The notes under the pieces were generated by a model. The model had not been told where the DNA came from. It searched no databases and saw only the letters and a program-made list of their open reading frames with translations. DNA of 14,676 bases from an uncultured Butyricicoccus sp. (lineage in GTDB: Bacteria; Bacillota; Clostridia; Oscillospirales; Butyricicoccaceae): NCBI GenBank assembly GCA_900547195.1, contig URFQ01000062.1:1-14676 (forward strand), in the 5' to 3' direction. Below, piece by piece: positions 1 through 7,313 of the stretch. Each line of letters opens with the position of its first letter. The first letter of the stretch is position 1. A program made the position numbers and the translations under genes.

Positions 1-803
1 GAATTGCTTTTATGGACAAATCCATATAACTCCGCCCGTCGCTGCAAAATAGCCGGATTCTTTTCACGATAGATGGGGATTGCGTCCAAATTGCATGGAA
101 CAATCCGTACGCCTTCCTGCGTCGCCATTTTCGCGAGCAGTTCCCCATCCGGTGCGTAGGCGCAGCTTTCCCCCAGGAATACTTTGGGCTTCACATGATT
201 ACAGCCGCAGATAAAAACACCATTCTCAATGGCACGCGCGGACAGCAGTGTGTGCCATTGGAGAGCTTTGCTTGGCCCTGTGACAAACGCCGCGCAAACA
301 ATCAGGAGCTGTGCCCCATCCAACACCTGAATGCGCGCCAGCTCAGGAAAGCGAATCTCATAACAAATCATCACTCCAAGTCGTCCGAAATCCGTATCCA
401 CCGTTTGGAACAGGTCGTTCCCAAGCAAGAAGTGCTCGCTTTCCCGGTATTTCATCGTATCATACATATGGTTTTTTCTGTGTATGCATACAATTTCGCC
501 ATATCGATCCAACAAAACAACTGTGTTATATGGCTTGCTGTCGCCGCTGTATTCCAATATTCCACAAAGGATATACATACGATGACGCTTGGCCAAAGTA
601 CGCAATCCAATTACAAACGGCCCGTTTAAAGTCTGTGCCGATGGAAACGGTTGTCCCTTTTGCGGATATGCCATGGCATATTCCGGCAAAACAAGCAGAT
701 CTGCATTCCCGGCCGCTGCCTGTGCGGCAAGTTGTGCAATTTTTTCGAGATTCGCCGCAGCATTGTCGCCTGCATTCATTTGCCCCAATGCAATTGTCGC
801 CAC
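1..803 (-). CDS. Nitrilase-superfamily carbon-nitrogen hydrolase, omega-amidase (Nit2)-like, 3' end off window
   Basis: It probably hydrolyses a small amide such as an alpha-keto acid amide in the cytosol. The frame reads about 267 residues from a GTG at 803-801 and is still open at base 1. The nitrilase triad is visible: Glu41 in LLVLPEYAM, Lys110 in HRKNHMYD and Cys147 in VMICYEIRFPE. The CYEIRFPE wording, and a VTGPSKALQWHTLLSARAIEN stretch after it, resemble omega-amidases of about 260-280 aa, so only a few residues should be missing. The GTG start is chosen because an in-frame TGA lies two codons upstream; the first ATG (MNAGDN) is eight codons further in and would remove the first beta strand. 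An AGAAGG lies about 12 nt upstream. It is divergent from the feoB remnant. The superfamily is certain; the substrate is inferred. Confidence 0.88.
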   Translation of the reverse strand, partial: MATIALGQMNAGDNAAANLEKIAQLAAQAAAGNADLLVLPEYAMAYPQKGQPFPSAQTLNGPFVIGLRTLAKRHRMYILCGILEYSGDSKPYNTVVLLDRYGEIVCIHRKNHMYDTMKYRESEHFLLGNDLFQTVDTDFGRLGVMICYEIRFPELARIQVLDGAQLLIVCAAFVTGPSKALQWHTLLSARAIENGVFICGCNHVKPKVFLGESCAYAPDGELLAKMATQEGVRIVPCNLDAIPIYREKNPAILQRRAELYGFVHKSN

Positions 804-830
804 TTTGCTTCACATCCTTCTATGTTCTAC

Positions 831-859
831 ACGATATCGCATCTTCTAGAGCTTGTCAA
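831..859 (-). promoter_or_regulatory. Probable vegetative promoter of the amidase gene
   Basis: On the minus strand a perfect -35 TTGACA (859-854) is followed after 17 bp by TATCGT (836-831), which matches the -10 consensus at four of six bases. It would start transcription about 20 nt before the GTG codon. The -35 box overlaps the first codons of the open frame of the feoB remnant. Confidence 0.5.
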
Positions 860-1734
860 GCCATTTACAGCACAAAGAAGCCGCACGCATGTGTATGGGG
901 TTTGGGTGCAATGCCGCCGGTGTTGTCGGATGCCGTATTATAGACTCTCCGCGCGAACGTTTGGTCGCAATTCTCACCAACTCCCTTGTACCATGCAATG
1001 GGCGTTTCCCTGCTATGATTTCTCTGCTTGCAATTTATTTTACCGGGCTGCAAACCGGTGGAGCGGCAACGCTTTATAGTGCGCTTTTACTGACCGGCGT
1101 GTTAGTGCTCGGTGTAGTCGCAACATTGTTCCTGTCGTGGCTGCTTTCTTCTACGCTGTTGAAAGGAACGCCCAGTTCCTTTGCACTGGAGCTGCCACCT
1201 TATCGGCGCCCGCAGGTCGGCCAGGTAATTGTGCGTTCCATTTTTGACCGCACACTATTCGTCTTGGGGCGTGCCGTTCTGGTTGCTGCACCGGCCGGGC
1301 TGCTGATTTGGATGCTTGGCAACATCCAGGTCTCCGGCGTCCCGCTTTTAACCCTATGCGCCCATGCCCTTGACCCCATCGGGCGCTGCATTGGTTTAGA
1401 TGGCGTGATTTTGCTGGCTTTTATCCTGGGGTTTCCCGCTAATGAGATTGTGCTTCCTCTCACGCTTATGGGGTACTTATCCGTCGGCACGCTGGTGGAC
1501 ACCGGATCACTTGCCGATCTTGCGGCACTGCTCACAGCGAACGGCTGGACGGCGGCAACCGCTTTATGCTTCATTCTATTCTCGCTGTTTCACTGGCCAT
1601 GTTCCACGACATGTCTCACCATTCATAAAGAGACCGGCAGCCTCAAATGGACATTGTTTGCCATGGCCATGCCGACCGTGCTCGGTGTGATCTGCTGCGG
1701 CACTGTGAATCAAATCTCCTCCCTGCTGTTTTGA
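853..1734 (+). pseudogene. feoB: FeoB-like ferrous iron transporter, N-terminally truncated (membrane part only)
   Basis: FeoB imports Fe2+ through the cytoplasmic membrane using an N-terminal GTPase. Here only the C-terminal half is present. Recognisable FeoB blocks are MCMGFGCNAAGVVGCRIIDS (from about 889), RERLVAILTNSLVPCNGRFP, IGLDGVILLAFILGFPANEI and LFHWPCSTTCLTIHKETGS, separated by hydrophobic membrane segments, and the C-terminus looks natural. The G domain with its G1-G5 motifs and the first membrane segments are absent. The frame is closed by TAG at 847-849, so the only starts are a TTG at 853 or an ATG at 889, without a good ribosome binding site. The divergent amidase gene begins at 803, leaving no room for the missing half. 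I read it as a remnant. A stand-alone membrane protein is possible, since about 280 codons stay open with no frameshift. Confidence 0.75.
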
Positions 1735-1739
1735 ACAGC

Positions 1740-1889
1740 AAAAAGGGTCTGTTGCAAATAGAATTTTGAAAAAATCACATTGATAAAAAGTTCTGGAGAA
1801 TTGCTTAATACGGCAGTTCTCCAGAACTTTTTTGATGTGTCGATTTTCTGTTTTGGCCTGGAAACTGCATTTTGCAACAGGCCCTTTTT
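1740..1889. mobile_element. MITE-like palindromic element with IS6-type terminal inverted repeats
   Basis: The left end AAAAAGGGTCTGTTGCAAA (1740-1758) is the reverse complement of 1871-1889 with one mismatch, which becomes a U-G pair in RNA. The core GGGYCTGTTGCAAA resembles IS6-family terminal repeats as I remember them (IS26 GGCACTGTTGCAAA; IS257 GGTTCTGTTGCAAAG). Between the ends the two halves remain imperfectly complementary and finish in a perfect 16-bp inner stem, so the whole 150-bp unit folds as one long hairpin. It has no coding capacity for a transposase. No 8-bp target duplication is evident (left flank AGCAAAAA, right flank TTTTTCTT if the unit is taken as 1745-1884). The palindrome is certain; the IS6 link is inferred. 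Confidence 0.6.
1785..1832. terminator. Bidirectional Rho-independent terminator between the feoB remnant and radA
   Basis: AAAAAGTTCTGGAGAA (1785-1800) pairs perfectly with 1817-1832 around a 16-nt loop. The stem ends in A on one side and T on the other, so a U-tract follows the hairpin in either direction. It is the inner part of the MITE-like element and sits between two convergent genes. Confidence 0.7.
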
Positions 1890-1890
1890 C

Positions 1891-3249
1891 TTATAATACC
1901 GCACGAATTGCATCTGCAATGGTACGTACACGAACAACATTCATTTCCTTTGGGATATTCTCTCCAATATCCTGCTCCGGAACAATGCAGGTATGAAAGC
2001 CCAGCCGGTAGGCTTCCCAAATGCGCTGTCCCGCACAGCTCACCGCGCGCAGTTCACCGGTCAGGCCAACCTCCCCGAAACTCATTACGCCTTCCGGCAG
2101 AGGCTTGTCCCGAAAACTGGACACAATTGCGAGTACCATCGGCAAATCGACTGCAGGCTCGTCCAGCCGCATGCCGCCGACGACATTCACATACGCATCG
2201 CTGTTCGATAAGAACAACCCGCCCCGCTTCTCCAGAATCGCCAGTAGCAGCACCATGCGGTTGTAGTCGACCCCTGCCGCTGTGCGCCGTGGCACGCCAA
2301 ATGAAGTCTTGGCTACAAGCGCCTGTACCTCGGCGAGCAGAGGCCGGGTTCCCTCCATCACACATGCAATGCAGTTTCCTGCGGCTCCAGTCGGATGCCC
2401 GGCCAGCATAGCGGCCGAAGGGTTTTGCACTTCATTCAATCCGCGGTCGCTCATTTCAAATACACCGATTTCATTCGTCGACCCATAGCGGTTTTTCGCT
2501 GCGCGCAGGCAGCGGAACGGGCCGGTCTGTTCCCCCTCGAAATATAACACGCAATCCACCATATGCTCAAGAATCTTCGGCCCGGCAAGAGTCCCTTCTT
2601 TATTGACGTGGCCCACAATAAAGATGGTTACGCTGCGCCTCTTGGCATACTGCATCAGCATCATCGCGCATTCCTTGATCTGCGTGGTACCGCCAGGCGC
2701 GGACTGCAGTTCCGAGCGGTAGACGGTCTGAATGGAATCCACAATCAGGATATCTGGTTCGAGCGCATCGGTCTCACGGATGATCTGTTCCATGTCAGTC
2801 TCAGCCAGCACATAAAGATTGCCGGAAGATACACCGAGCCGCCCGGCGCGCAGGCGAATCTGCCGCAGCGACTCTTCGCCGGAAACATAGAGAACTCTGG
2901 CGTTTTTGCACATTTCCTGACACATTTGCAGCAGCAGTGTGGATTTGCCGATGCCGGGTTCGCCGCCGACCAGCACAAACGACCCATGCACTGCGCCGCC
3001 GCCAAGCACCCGGTCAAGCTCCCCGATACCAGACAAAAAACGTTCTTCCGTACCGATTTCAATCTGATCCATACGTACTGGTCGAGACGCGGTACGCGAA
3101 GCCTGCGGCAACACACTGCGCGTCGCAACTTCAGGCTTTACCGTAAATTCCTTCATCGTATTCCACGCCCCGCAGGACGGGCATTTACCATACCATTTCG
3201 GGCTCTCATAGCCGCAATCATCGCATAAAAATAAAGTTTTCTGTTTCAT
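1891..3249 (-). CDS. radA: DNA repair protein RadA (Sms)
   Basis: RadA is a RecA-like ATPase that drives branch migration of recombination intermediates in the cytosol. All family parts are present in 452 aa, the normal length. There is a four-cysteine zinc finger (Cys9, Cys12, Cys23, Cys26 in CDDCGYE...KCPSCGAW), a Walker A GGEPGIGKST (95-104), a Walker B DILIVDS (166-172), the RadA signature KNRYG (252-256), and a C-terminal Lon-protease-like domain containing GEVGLTGELRAV. The ATG at 3249 has GGAG six bases upstream. It follows cwlD by 12 nt on the same strand, so the two are probably co-transcribed; its 3' end meets the bidirectional terminator in the MITE-like element. Identity is secure. 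Confidence 0.97.
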   Translation of the reverse strand: MKQKTLFLCDDCGYESPKWYGKCPSCGAWNTMKEFTVKPEVATRSVLPQASRTASRPVRMDQIEIGTEERFLSGIGELDRVLGGGAVHGSFVLVGGEPGIGKSTLLLQMCQEMCKNARVLYVSGEESLRQIRLRAGRLGVSSGNLYVLAETDMEQIIRETDALEPDILIVDSIQTVYRSELQSAPGGTTQIKECAMMLMQYAKRRSVTIFIVGHVNKEGTLAGPKILEHMVDCVLYFEGEQTGPFRCLRAAKNRYGSTNEIGVFEMSDRGLNEVQNPSAAMLAGHPTGAAGNCIACVMEGTRPLLAEVQALVAKTSFGVPRRTAAGVDYNRMVLLLAILEKRGGLFLSNSDAYVNVVGGMRLDEPAVDLPMVLAIVSSFRDKPLPEGVMSFGEVGLTGELRAVSCAGQRIWEAYRLGFHTCIVPEQDIGENIPKEMNVVRVRTIADAIRAVL

Positions 3250-3261
3250 ATTCCGCTCCGT

Positions 3262-3963
3262 TCAAAGAGAATTTAAATACTCCTGATAGCCTTCAAAAAT
3301 ACACAGCGCCAGTTGTTTGTGATAGCCGGGATCGCAGAGTTTTCGCTCTTCCTCCAGATTGGACAAAAAGCCGCATTCCACAATTACTGCCGGGCATTCC
3401 AATTTCTTCATTAAGTAAATCGCAGCTGCCGCAGGCTTTGCCCGACGAATGTTGCCATTGGGAATGCCTGCAATCAGGGCTTCCTGCGTTTGTTCCGCCA
3501 AAATTTGACTGTCCGCATTGTTCTTGGAATAAAACACCTGGGCGCCATAGTATTGGGGATCCTCAAATTTATTCAAATGAATGCTAAGGAATACCGGATT
3601 CTCTGTTTCGTTTGTGATACGTTCGCGCGCTTTAATATCTGCAACTTTGTTTTCCCGCACGCTGCGCCCTTCCACATAGTCAAGTGCCTGTTCGTCCGGA
3701 CGCGTCATCACAGAGGCATATCCAAACAGCCCGCTGAGCGCTTGTACGCTGCGTGAAATACTTAAATTGATATCCTGCTCGGTCGTGCCGTTCACGCCAA
3801 CGGCTCCGCCGTCAAAGCCGCCGTGCCCTGCGTCGATCACCAAGACCGGCAAACTATTTCCCGCACCAAACACGTCCATTGTCTTCTGCCGGGCCACTGT
3901 GCCAAACACCAGTAACGCGACAGTAGACACCGCAAATATGGTACAAACCCATTTCCCCCGCAT
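3262..3963 (-). CDS. cwlD: Spore cortex N-acetylmuramoyl-L-alanine amidase CwlD
   Basis: CwlD removes peptide side chains from spore cortex peptidoglycan so that muramic-delta-lactam can be formed, which marks the cortex for germination enzymes. The 233-aa protein has an N-terminal hydrophobic anchor or signal (about residues 7-24) and then an Amidase_3 domain. The zinc ligands and catalytic residue expected for the family are visible: His47 in VIDAGHGGFDGGA, Glu62 in GTTEQDIN, His129 in LSIHLNKF, and Glu196 in VIVECGFLSN. SIHLN and the short length fit CwlD better than vegetative amidases. The ATG at 3963 has GGGGAGG eight bases upstream, and a sporulation-type promoter candidate lies at 3997-4025. 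Finding it implies a spore former. radA follows 12 nt downstream. Confidence 0.9.
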   Translation of the reverse strand: MRGKWVCTIFAVSTVALLVFGTVARQKTMDVFGAGNSLPVLVIDAGHGGFDGGAVGVNGTTEQDINLSISRSVQALSGLFGYASVMTRPDEQALDYVEGRSVRENKVADIKARERITNETENPVFLSIHLNKFEDPQYYGAQVFYSKNNADSQILAEQTQEALIAGIPNGNIRRAKPAAAAIYLMKKLECPAVIVECGFLSNLEEERKLCDPGYHKQLALCIFEGYQEYLNSL

Positions 3964-3996
3964 CGAACCGCCCTCCCCAACAAAGTTTCCTGTTCC

Positions 3997-4025
3997 AATG
4001 TATGTTTACAGCAGCGCGGGTATGC
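3997..4025 (-). promoter_or_regulatory. Candidate sigma-E-type sporulation promoter of cwlD
   Basis: The minus strand carries GCATACC (4025-4019), a 14-bp spacer, and CATACATT (4004-3997). The -10 matches the Bacillus sigma-E consensus CATACANT fully, and the -35 matches KMATATT at five of seven bases. It lies about 33 nt before the start codon. The call rests on pattern matching only; sigma-G promoters share part of this wording. Confidence 0.45.
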
Positions 4026-4086
4026 GGCGGTATCTTTAAGGATTATATCACAGATACATATTTTTTCACAGTGCTTTGCTCCAAAG

Positions 4087-4115
4087 TTGTGTTTCTAACC
4101 GGCATGTGATAAAAT
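4087..4115 (+). promoter_or_regulatory. Probable promoter of the cysteine hydrolase gene
   Basis: TTGTGT (4087-4092), 17-bp spacer, TAAAAT (4110-4115), followed by the gene's GAGGTG ribosome binding site at 4128-4133. The match to the vegetative consensus is moderate. Confidence 0.4.
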
Positions 4116-4138
4116 ATCCATAGAAATGAGGTGCCTTG

Positions 4139-4690
4139 ATGAAAAAACTGCTGGTTGTTGTCGATTATCAGAATGATTTTGTCTCTGGAGCGCTCGGGTT
4201 CCCTGGTGCAGAGCAGATTGACGCAGGCATCGCCCATTTGGCGCAGGGCTATCTGGCGCAGGGCGACCATGTTCTATTCACCTTCGACTCGCACGGAGAT
4301 GATTATCTGGAAACCCGTGAGGGCAAAGCATTGCCTGTACCGCACTGCCTGAACAGTTCCTTTGGCGCGCAGCTTTATGGAAAAACGCAGGAGCTTTGCT
4401 GTGAAACCTGCACAAATTCTCAAATTCATGTCATTCACAAGCGTTCGTTTGGCATGTCTCCGGAAGATGCCTTGCATCTTCGCAGTATTCTTGGCCAGGT
4501 GGATAACATCCAAATAGTCGGTGTCGTAACCAATATGTGCGTCATCTCCAACGCGATTATCCTGCAATCGCTCTGGCCAGATGCAAATCTTACAATTAAT
4601 GCAGCCCTATGCCGTAGTTTCGATTCTGCACTGCACGAAAAGTCACTTGATGTAATGAGAGGCCTGCAAATGAATGTCATTCCTGGTTGA
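4139..4690 (+). CDS. Cysteine hydrolase, isochorismatase/nicotinamidase family
   Basis: Members of this fold cleave amides or vinyl ethers through an Asp-Lys-Cys triad; nicotinamidases among them feed NAD salvage. In this 183-aa protein the triad is Asp9 in VVVDYQNDF, Lys101 in VIHKRSFG and Cys134 in VTNMCVISN, with a preceding cis-peptide-type GVVTNMC turn. Possible metal ligands are Asp50 and His52 (FTFDSHGD) and His69 (LPVPHC), as in PncA-type enzymes, which argues for a nicotinamidase-like rather than a true isochorismatase activity. The ATG at 4139 is preferred to the TTG just before it because GAGGTG then stands five bases upstream. It is a single gene with its own promoter; no clear terminator separates it from pta. 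The family is certain, the substrate is not. Confidence 0.85.
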   Translation: MKKLLVVVDYQNDFVSGALGFPGAEQIDAGIAHLAQGYLAQGDHVLFTFDSHGDDYLETREGKALPVPHCLNSSFGAQLYGKTQELCCETCTNSQIHVIHKRSFGMSPEDALHLRSILGQVDNIQIVGVVTNMCVISNAIILQSLWPDANLTINAALCRSFDSALHEKSLDVMRGLQMNVIPG

Positions 4691-4721
4691 GAACATTTTG
4701 GGTATTTTTTGATTTTTTGTA

Positions 4722-4751
4722 TTGAGAATTCACCGGTATCGGGTGTATAAT
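4722..4751 (+). promoter_or_regulatory. Vegetative promoter of pta
   Basis: TTGAGA (4722-4727), 18-bp spacer, perfect TATAAT (4746-4751). Transcription would start about 30 nt before the ATG, just ahead of the AAGGAG ribosome binding site at 4777-4782. Confidence 0.65.
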
Positions 4752-4790
4752 AAGTATACTTTTATCATTGTGAAAGAAGGAGAAATAAAA

Positions 4791-5765
4791 ATGTTAGAGA
4801 ATTTAGTAGCAACTCTGAAGGCTGACCCTCGCAAAATTGTATTTACCGAAGGTCCGGACGCTCGTATCCTCGAGGCAGCTTCCCGCCTGAAGAAAGACGG
4901 CATTCTGGATTCTATTCTGGTCGGCAACGTGGATGAAGTCAATGCTGCAGCTGCGGCAGGTGGTTTCGATATCACCGGGTTGGAGATCATTGACCCGGCA
5001 AACTTCGATAAGATGGACGAAATGGTTGCAAAAATGGTTGAGCTCCGCAAGGGCAAGATGACGGAGGAGCAGTGCCGCGCGGCGCTGTCCAAGGGCAACT
5101 ACTTTGGCACCATGCTGGTCAAGATGGGCTATGCAGACGCCTTGCTTGGCGGCGCAACCTACTCCACCGCCGATACCGTCCGCCCTGCGCTTCAGATCAT
5201 CAAAACAAAGCCGGGCAATAAAATTGTATCTTCCTGCTTCATTCTGGTCCGCGAGGACAAGGACGGCAATGAGGAGAAATATGCATTGGGCGACTGTGCA
5301 ATCAACATCAACCCGGGCGAAGATGACCTGGTAGAGATTGCAATCGAGACTGCACACACCGCAAAGGCGTTTGGCATTGATCCGAAAGTCGCTATGCTGT
5401 CTTACTCCACCATGGGCTCCGGCAAGGGTGAAACGGTTGACATGATGCGTAACGCAACCGCAAAGACCAAGGAGGCGGCTCCGGATCTGGCGGTTGATGG
5501 CGAACTGCAGTTTGACGCTGCATTCTCTCCAGTTGTTGCCAAGACCAAGTGCAAGGGTTCTCCGGTTGCCGGTCAGGCGAATACCTTTATTTTCCCGGAC
5601 ATCAATGCAGGCAACATTGGCTATAAGATTGCTCAGCGTCTGGGGGGCTTTGAGGCTTATGGCCCGATCCTTCAGGGACTGAATGCACCGATTAACGATC
5701 TGTCCCGCGGCTGCAATGCGGACGAGGTCTACCAGATGGCAATCATCACCGCTGGTCTTAAGTAA
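4791..5765 (+). CDS. pta: Phosphate acetyltransferase
   Basis: Pta converts acetyl-CoA and phosphate to acetyl phosphate and CoA, the first step of the ATP-yielding acetate pathway, in the cytosol. The 324-aa protein is the short, single-domain form without the DRTGG and P-loop-like N-terminal extension. Family wording includes IVFTEGPDARILEAA near the start, YFGTMLVKMGYADALLGGAT, LSYSTMGSGKG, DGELQFDAAF and, near the end, YGPILQGLN..PINDLSRGC, which separates it from phosphate butyryltransferase. The start ATG has AAGGAG eight bases upstream; codons further upstream in frame lie within the promoter. The usual partner ackA is not next to it: the next gene is convergent spoIVA. The codon choice is regular, fitting a strongly expressed gene. 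Confidence 0.96.
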   Translation: MLENLVATLKADPRKIVFTEGPDARILEAASRLKKDGILDSILVGNVDEVNAAAAAGGFDITGLEIIDPANFDKMDEMVAKMVELRKGKMTEEQCRAALSKGNYFGTMLVKMGYADALLGGATYSTADTVRPALQIIKTKPGNKIVSSCFILVREDKDGNEEKYALGDCAININPGEDDLVEIAIETAHTAKAFGIDPKVAMLSYSTMGSGKGETVDMMRNATAKTKEAAPDLAVDGELQFDAAFSPVVAKTKCKGSPVAGQANTFIFPDINAGNIGYKIAQRLGGFEAYGPILQGLNAPINDLSRGCNADEVYQMAIITAGLK

Positions 5766-5785
5766 TTTCTACATTTTATAAATAT

Positions 5786-5822
5786 AGCGCGCTGCAAACT
5801 CCATTGCAGCGCGCTTTGTTTT
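5786..5822. terminator. Terminator shared by pta and spoIVA
   Basis: AGCGCGCTGCAA (5786-5797) pairs perfectly with 5804-5815 around a six-base loop and is followed by TTGTTTT on the plus strand. It lies directly behind both stop codons. The plus-strand tail is the better one; the minus-strand side is AT-rich but has a weaker T run. Confidence 0.8.
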
Positions 5823-7299
5823 ACAGCAAAATACAGATCAGCCCTCCTGTACTCTCATTTATAATTTTCTCCAGCGTTTCGCGGAATTTATCCCGCGCGT
5901 CATCCGGCATACGGGCAAGCTTGTTACTGAGTTCCTCGTTCACCAGCTCGCTGAGTGATTTGCCGAAAATATTTGTATCCCAGATACGTTCGGGTGCGCC
6001 ATCAAATTCGCCGAGCATATAATGCACCAGTTCTTCCGACTGTTTTTCCGTCCCGACAAGCGGCGTGACGGACGCTTTAATCTCTGTGCGGATGAGATGA
6101 ATCGCGGTTGCAGACGCGCACAGACGTACACCATATCTTCCGCCCTGTTTGATAATCTCAGGCGCTTCCAGCGACAGCTCTCCAACTGACGGCATGACGA
6201 CACCGTAACCGGTTGCCTGCGCTTGTGCCAGTGCACCCTGAATACGCTGAAATTCCCGCTCGGTCTCGGACAAATGGGTCAGCAGCGGGATGAGGTCGGC
6301 GTCATCATGAATGTCCACACCAGTTTTCTCCGCGACAACTCCGTAAAAGACCTCGCTTGGAAGCACAATATTTAGCCGCGCTTTTCCGATTCCAAGATCC
6401 ATATCCTCAACGATGGCATCCGAAATATATTCGTTTTCTCCAATCCGCGCGGCGGCAGTTTGCATATCACGCATTTTATGAACATCCCGCGCCGCCTGCC
6501 GGATACTTCCATATACCGAATCCTTTACTTTGTGCCCTTGCGGGAGTGCGCCAATATAGCGCGGTAGCGCAATCCCAATTTCCCGCACTGGGAACTCATA
6601 TAAAACGCCCGCAAGGATATTCGCCACATCCGCCCCGGAAAGAGTCATACAATTGACCGGCAGGGCTTCAATGCCATGCTTTTCCCGGATTTCATCCTGC
6701 ACTGCGCGCGCGGCGTCACCGGTTGGCTCAGAAGAATTGATGAGCGTCAAAAACGGTTTTCCAATTTCCTGTAGCTCGCGGATAACGCGATTCTCCGCGG
6801 GTGCATAACTCTCGCGCGGGATTTCAGAAAAGCTACCGTCCGTCGTAATCACCAAGCCGATGGTCGAATGCTCGGTGATTACCTTACGGGTTCCGATTTC
6901 GGCTGCCTGGCTCATGGGGATCGGTGCGTCGTCCCATGGGGTCGTAACCATACGCGGCACATCATCTTCCATGCTGCCGAGCGCCCCGTCTACCAAATAC
7001 CCTACGCAGTCCACCAGCCGCACCCGGCAGAACCCGCCGCCCGGCGTGCTGATTTCCGCCGCTTCCTCCGGAACAAATTTGGGTTCTGCGGTCATGATGG
7101 TTCGGCCGGAGCCCGATTGCGGCAGTTCATCCTTGGCGCGTTCACGCTTGTAAACATTTTCAATTCCCGGGATGACCATGGTCTCCATGAACTTTTTGAT
7201 GAACGTCGATTTGCCGGTGCGCACCGGCCCGACCACGCCGATATAGACATCGCCGCCTGTGCGCACGCTAATTTCCTCATAAAGGGATTTCTGATCCAT
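5821..7299 (-). CDS. spoIVA: Stage IV sporulation protein A, coat basement-layer ATPase
   Basis: SpoIVA polymerises, driven by ATP hydrolysis, on the mother-cell side of the outer forespore membrane and forms the base on which the coat is built. The protein is 492 aa, the same length as the Bacillus subtilis protein. It shows Walker A GPVRTGKST (24-32), a switch block GRTIMTAEPKFVP (65-77), Walker B RLVDCVGY (94-101), EIGTRKVI.EHSTIG, a middle domain, and a conserved C-terminus ending INESTGGLICILL. Position 71, a threonine in B. subtilis, is alanine here. The ATG at 7299 has AAGGAGG six bases upstream. It follows sipL by 14 nt, so both are on one transcript. Identity is secure. Confidence 0.98.
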   Translation of the reverse strand: MDQKSLYEEISVRTGGDVYIGVVGPVRTGKSTFIKKFMETMVIPGIENVYKRERAKDELPQSGSGRTIMTAEPKFVPEEAAEISTPGGGFCRVRLVDCVGYLVDGALGSMEDDVPRMVTTPWDDAPIPMSQAAEIGTRKVITEHSTIGLVITTDGSFSEIPRESYAPAENRVIRELQEIGKPFLTLINSSEPTGDAARAVQDEIREKHGIEALPVNCMTLSGADVANILAGVLYEFPVREIGIALPRYIGALPQGHKVKDSVYGSIRQAARDVHKMRDMQTAAARIGENEYISDAIVEDMDLGIGKARLNIVLPSEVFYGVVAEKTGVDIHDDADLIPLLTHLSETEREFQRIQGALAQAQATGYGVVMPSVGELSLEAPEIIKQGGRYGVRLCASATAIHLIRTEIKASVTPLVGTEKQSEELVHYMLGEFDGAPERIWDTNIFGKSLSELVNEELSNKLARMPDDARDKFRETLEKIINESTGGLICILL

Positions 7300-7313
7300 T
7301 GCTTTCCTCCTTT

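Noticed and set aside
526..813. 95-codon minus-strand frame starting at 813
   Set aside because: It is in a different frame from the amidase and overlaps its first third; the amidase frame carries the catalytic Glu, so this is a shadow.
195..943. Overlapping plus-strand open frames of 86-210 codons across the left end
   Set aside because: They are antisense to the amidase frame, which has the full nitrilase triad; the plus-strand translations are rich in His, Arg and Pro and match no family.
1710..2020. Short minus-strand frames of 76 and 71 codons over the palindromic element
   Set aside because: They run through the hairpin and into radA in the wrong frame; no transposase motif is present.
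2563..3228. 221-codon plus-strand frame inside radA
   Set aside because: Antisense to a secure radA; composition is typical of GC-driven shadow frames.
4722..4790. Longer N-terminus for Pta (23 extra codons)
   Set aside because: Those codons overlap the -35, -10 and ribosome binding site; the family starts at the ATG at 4791.
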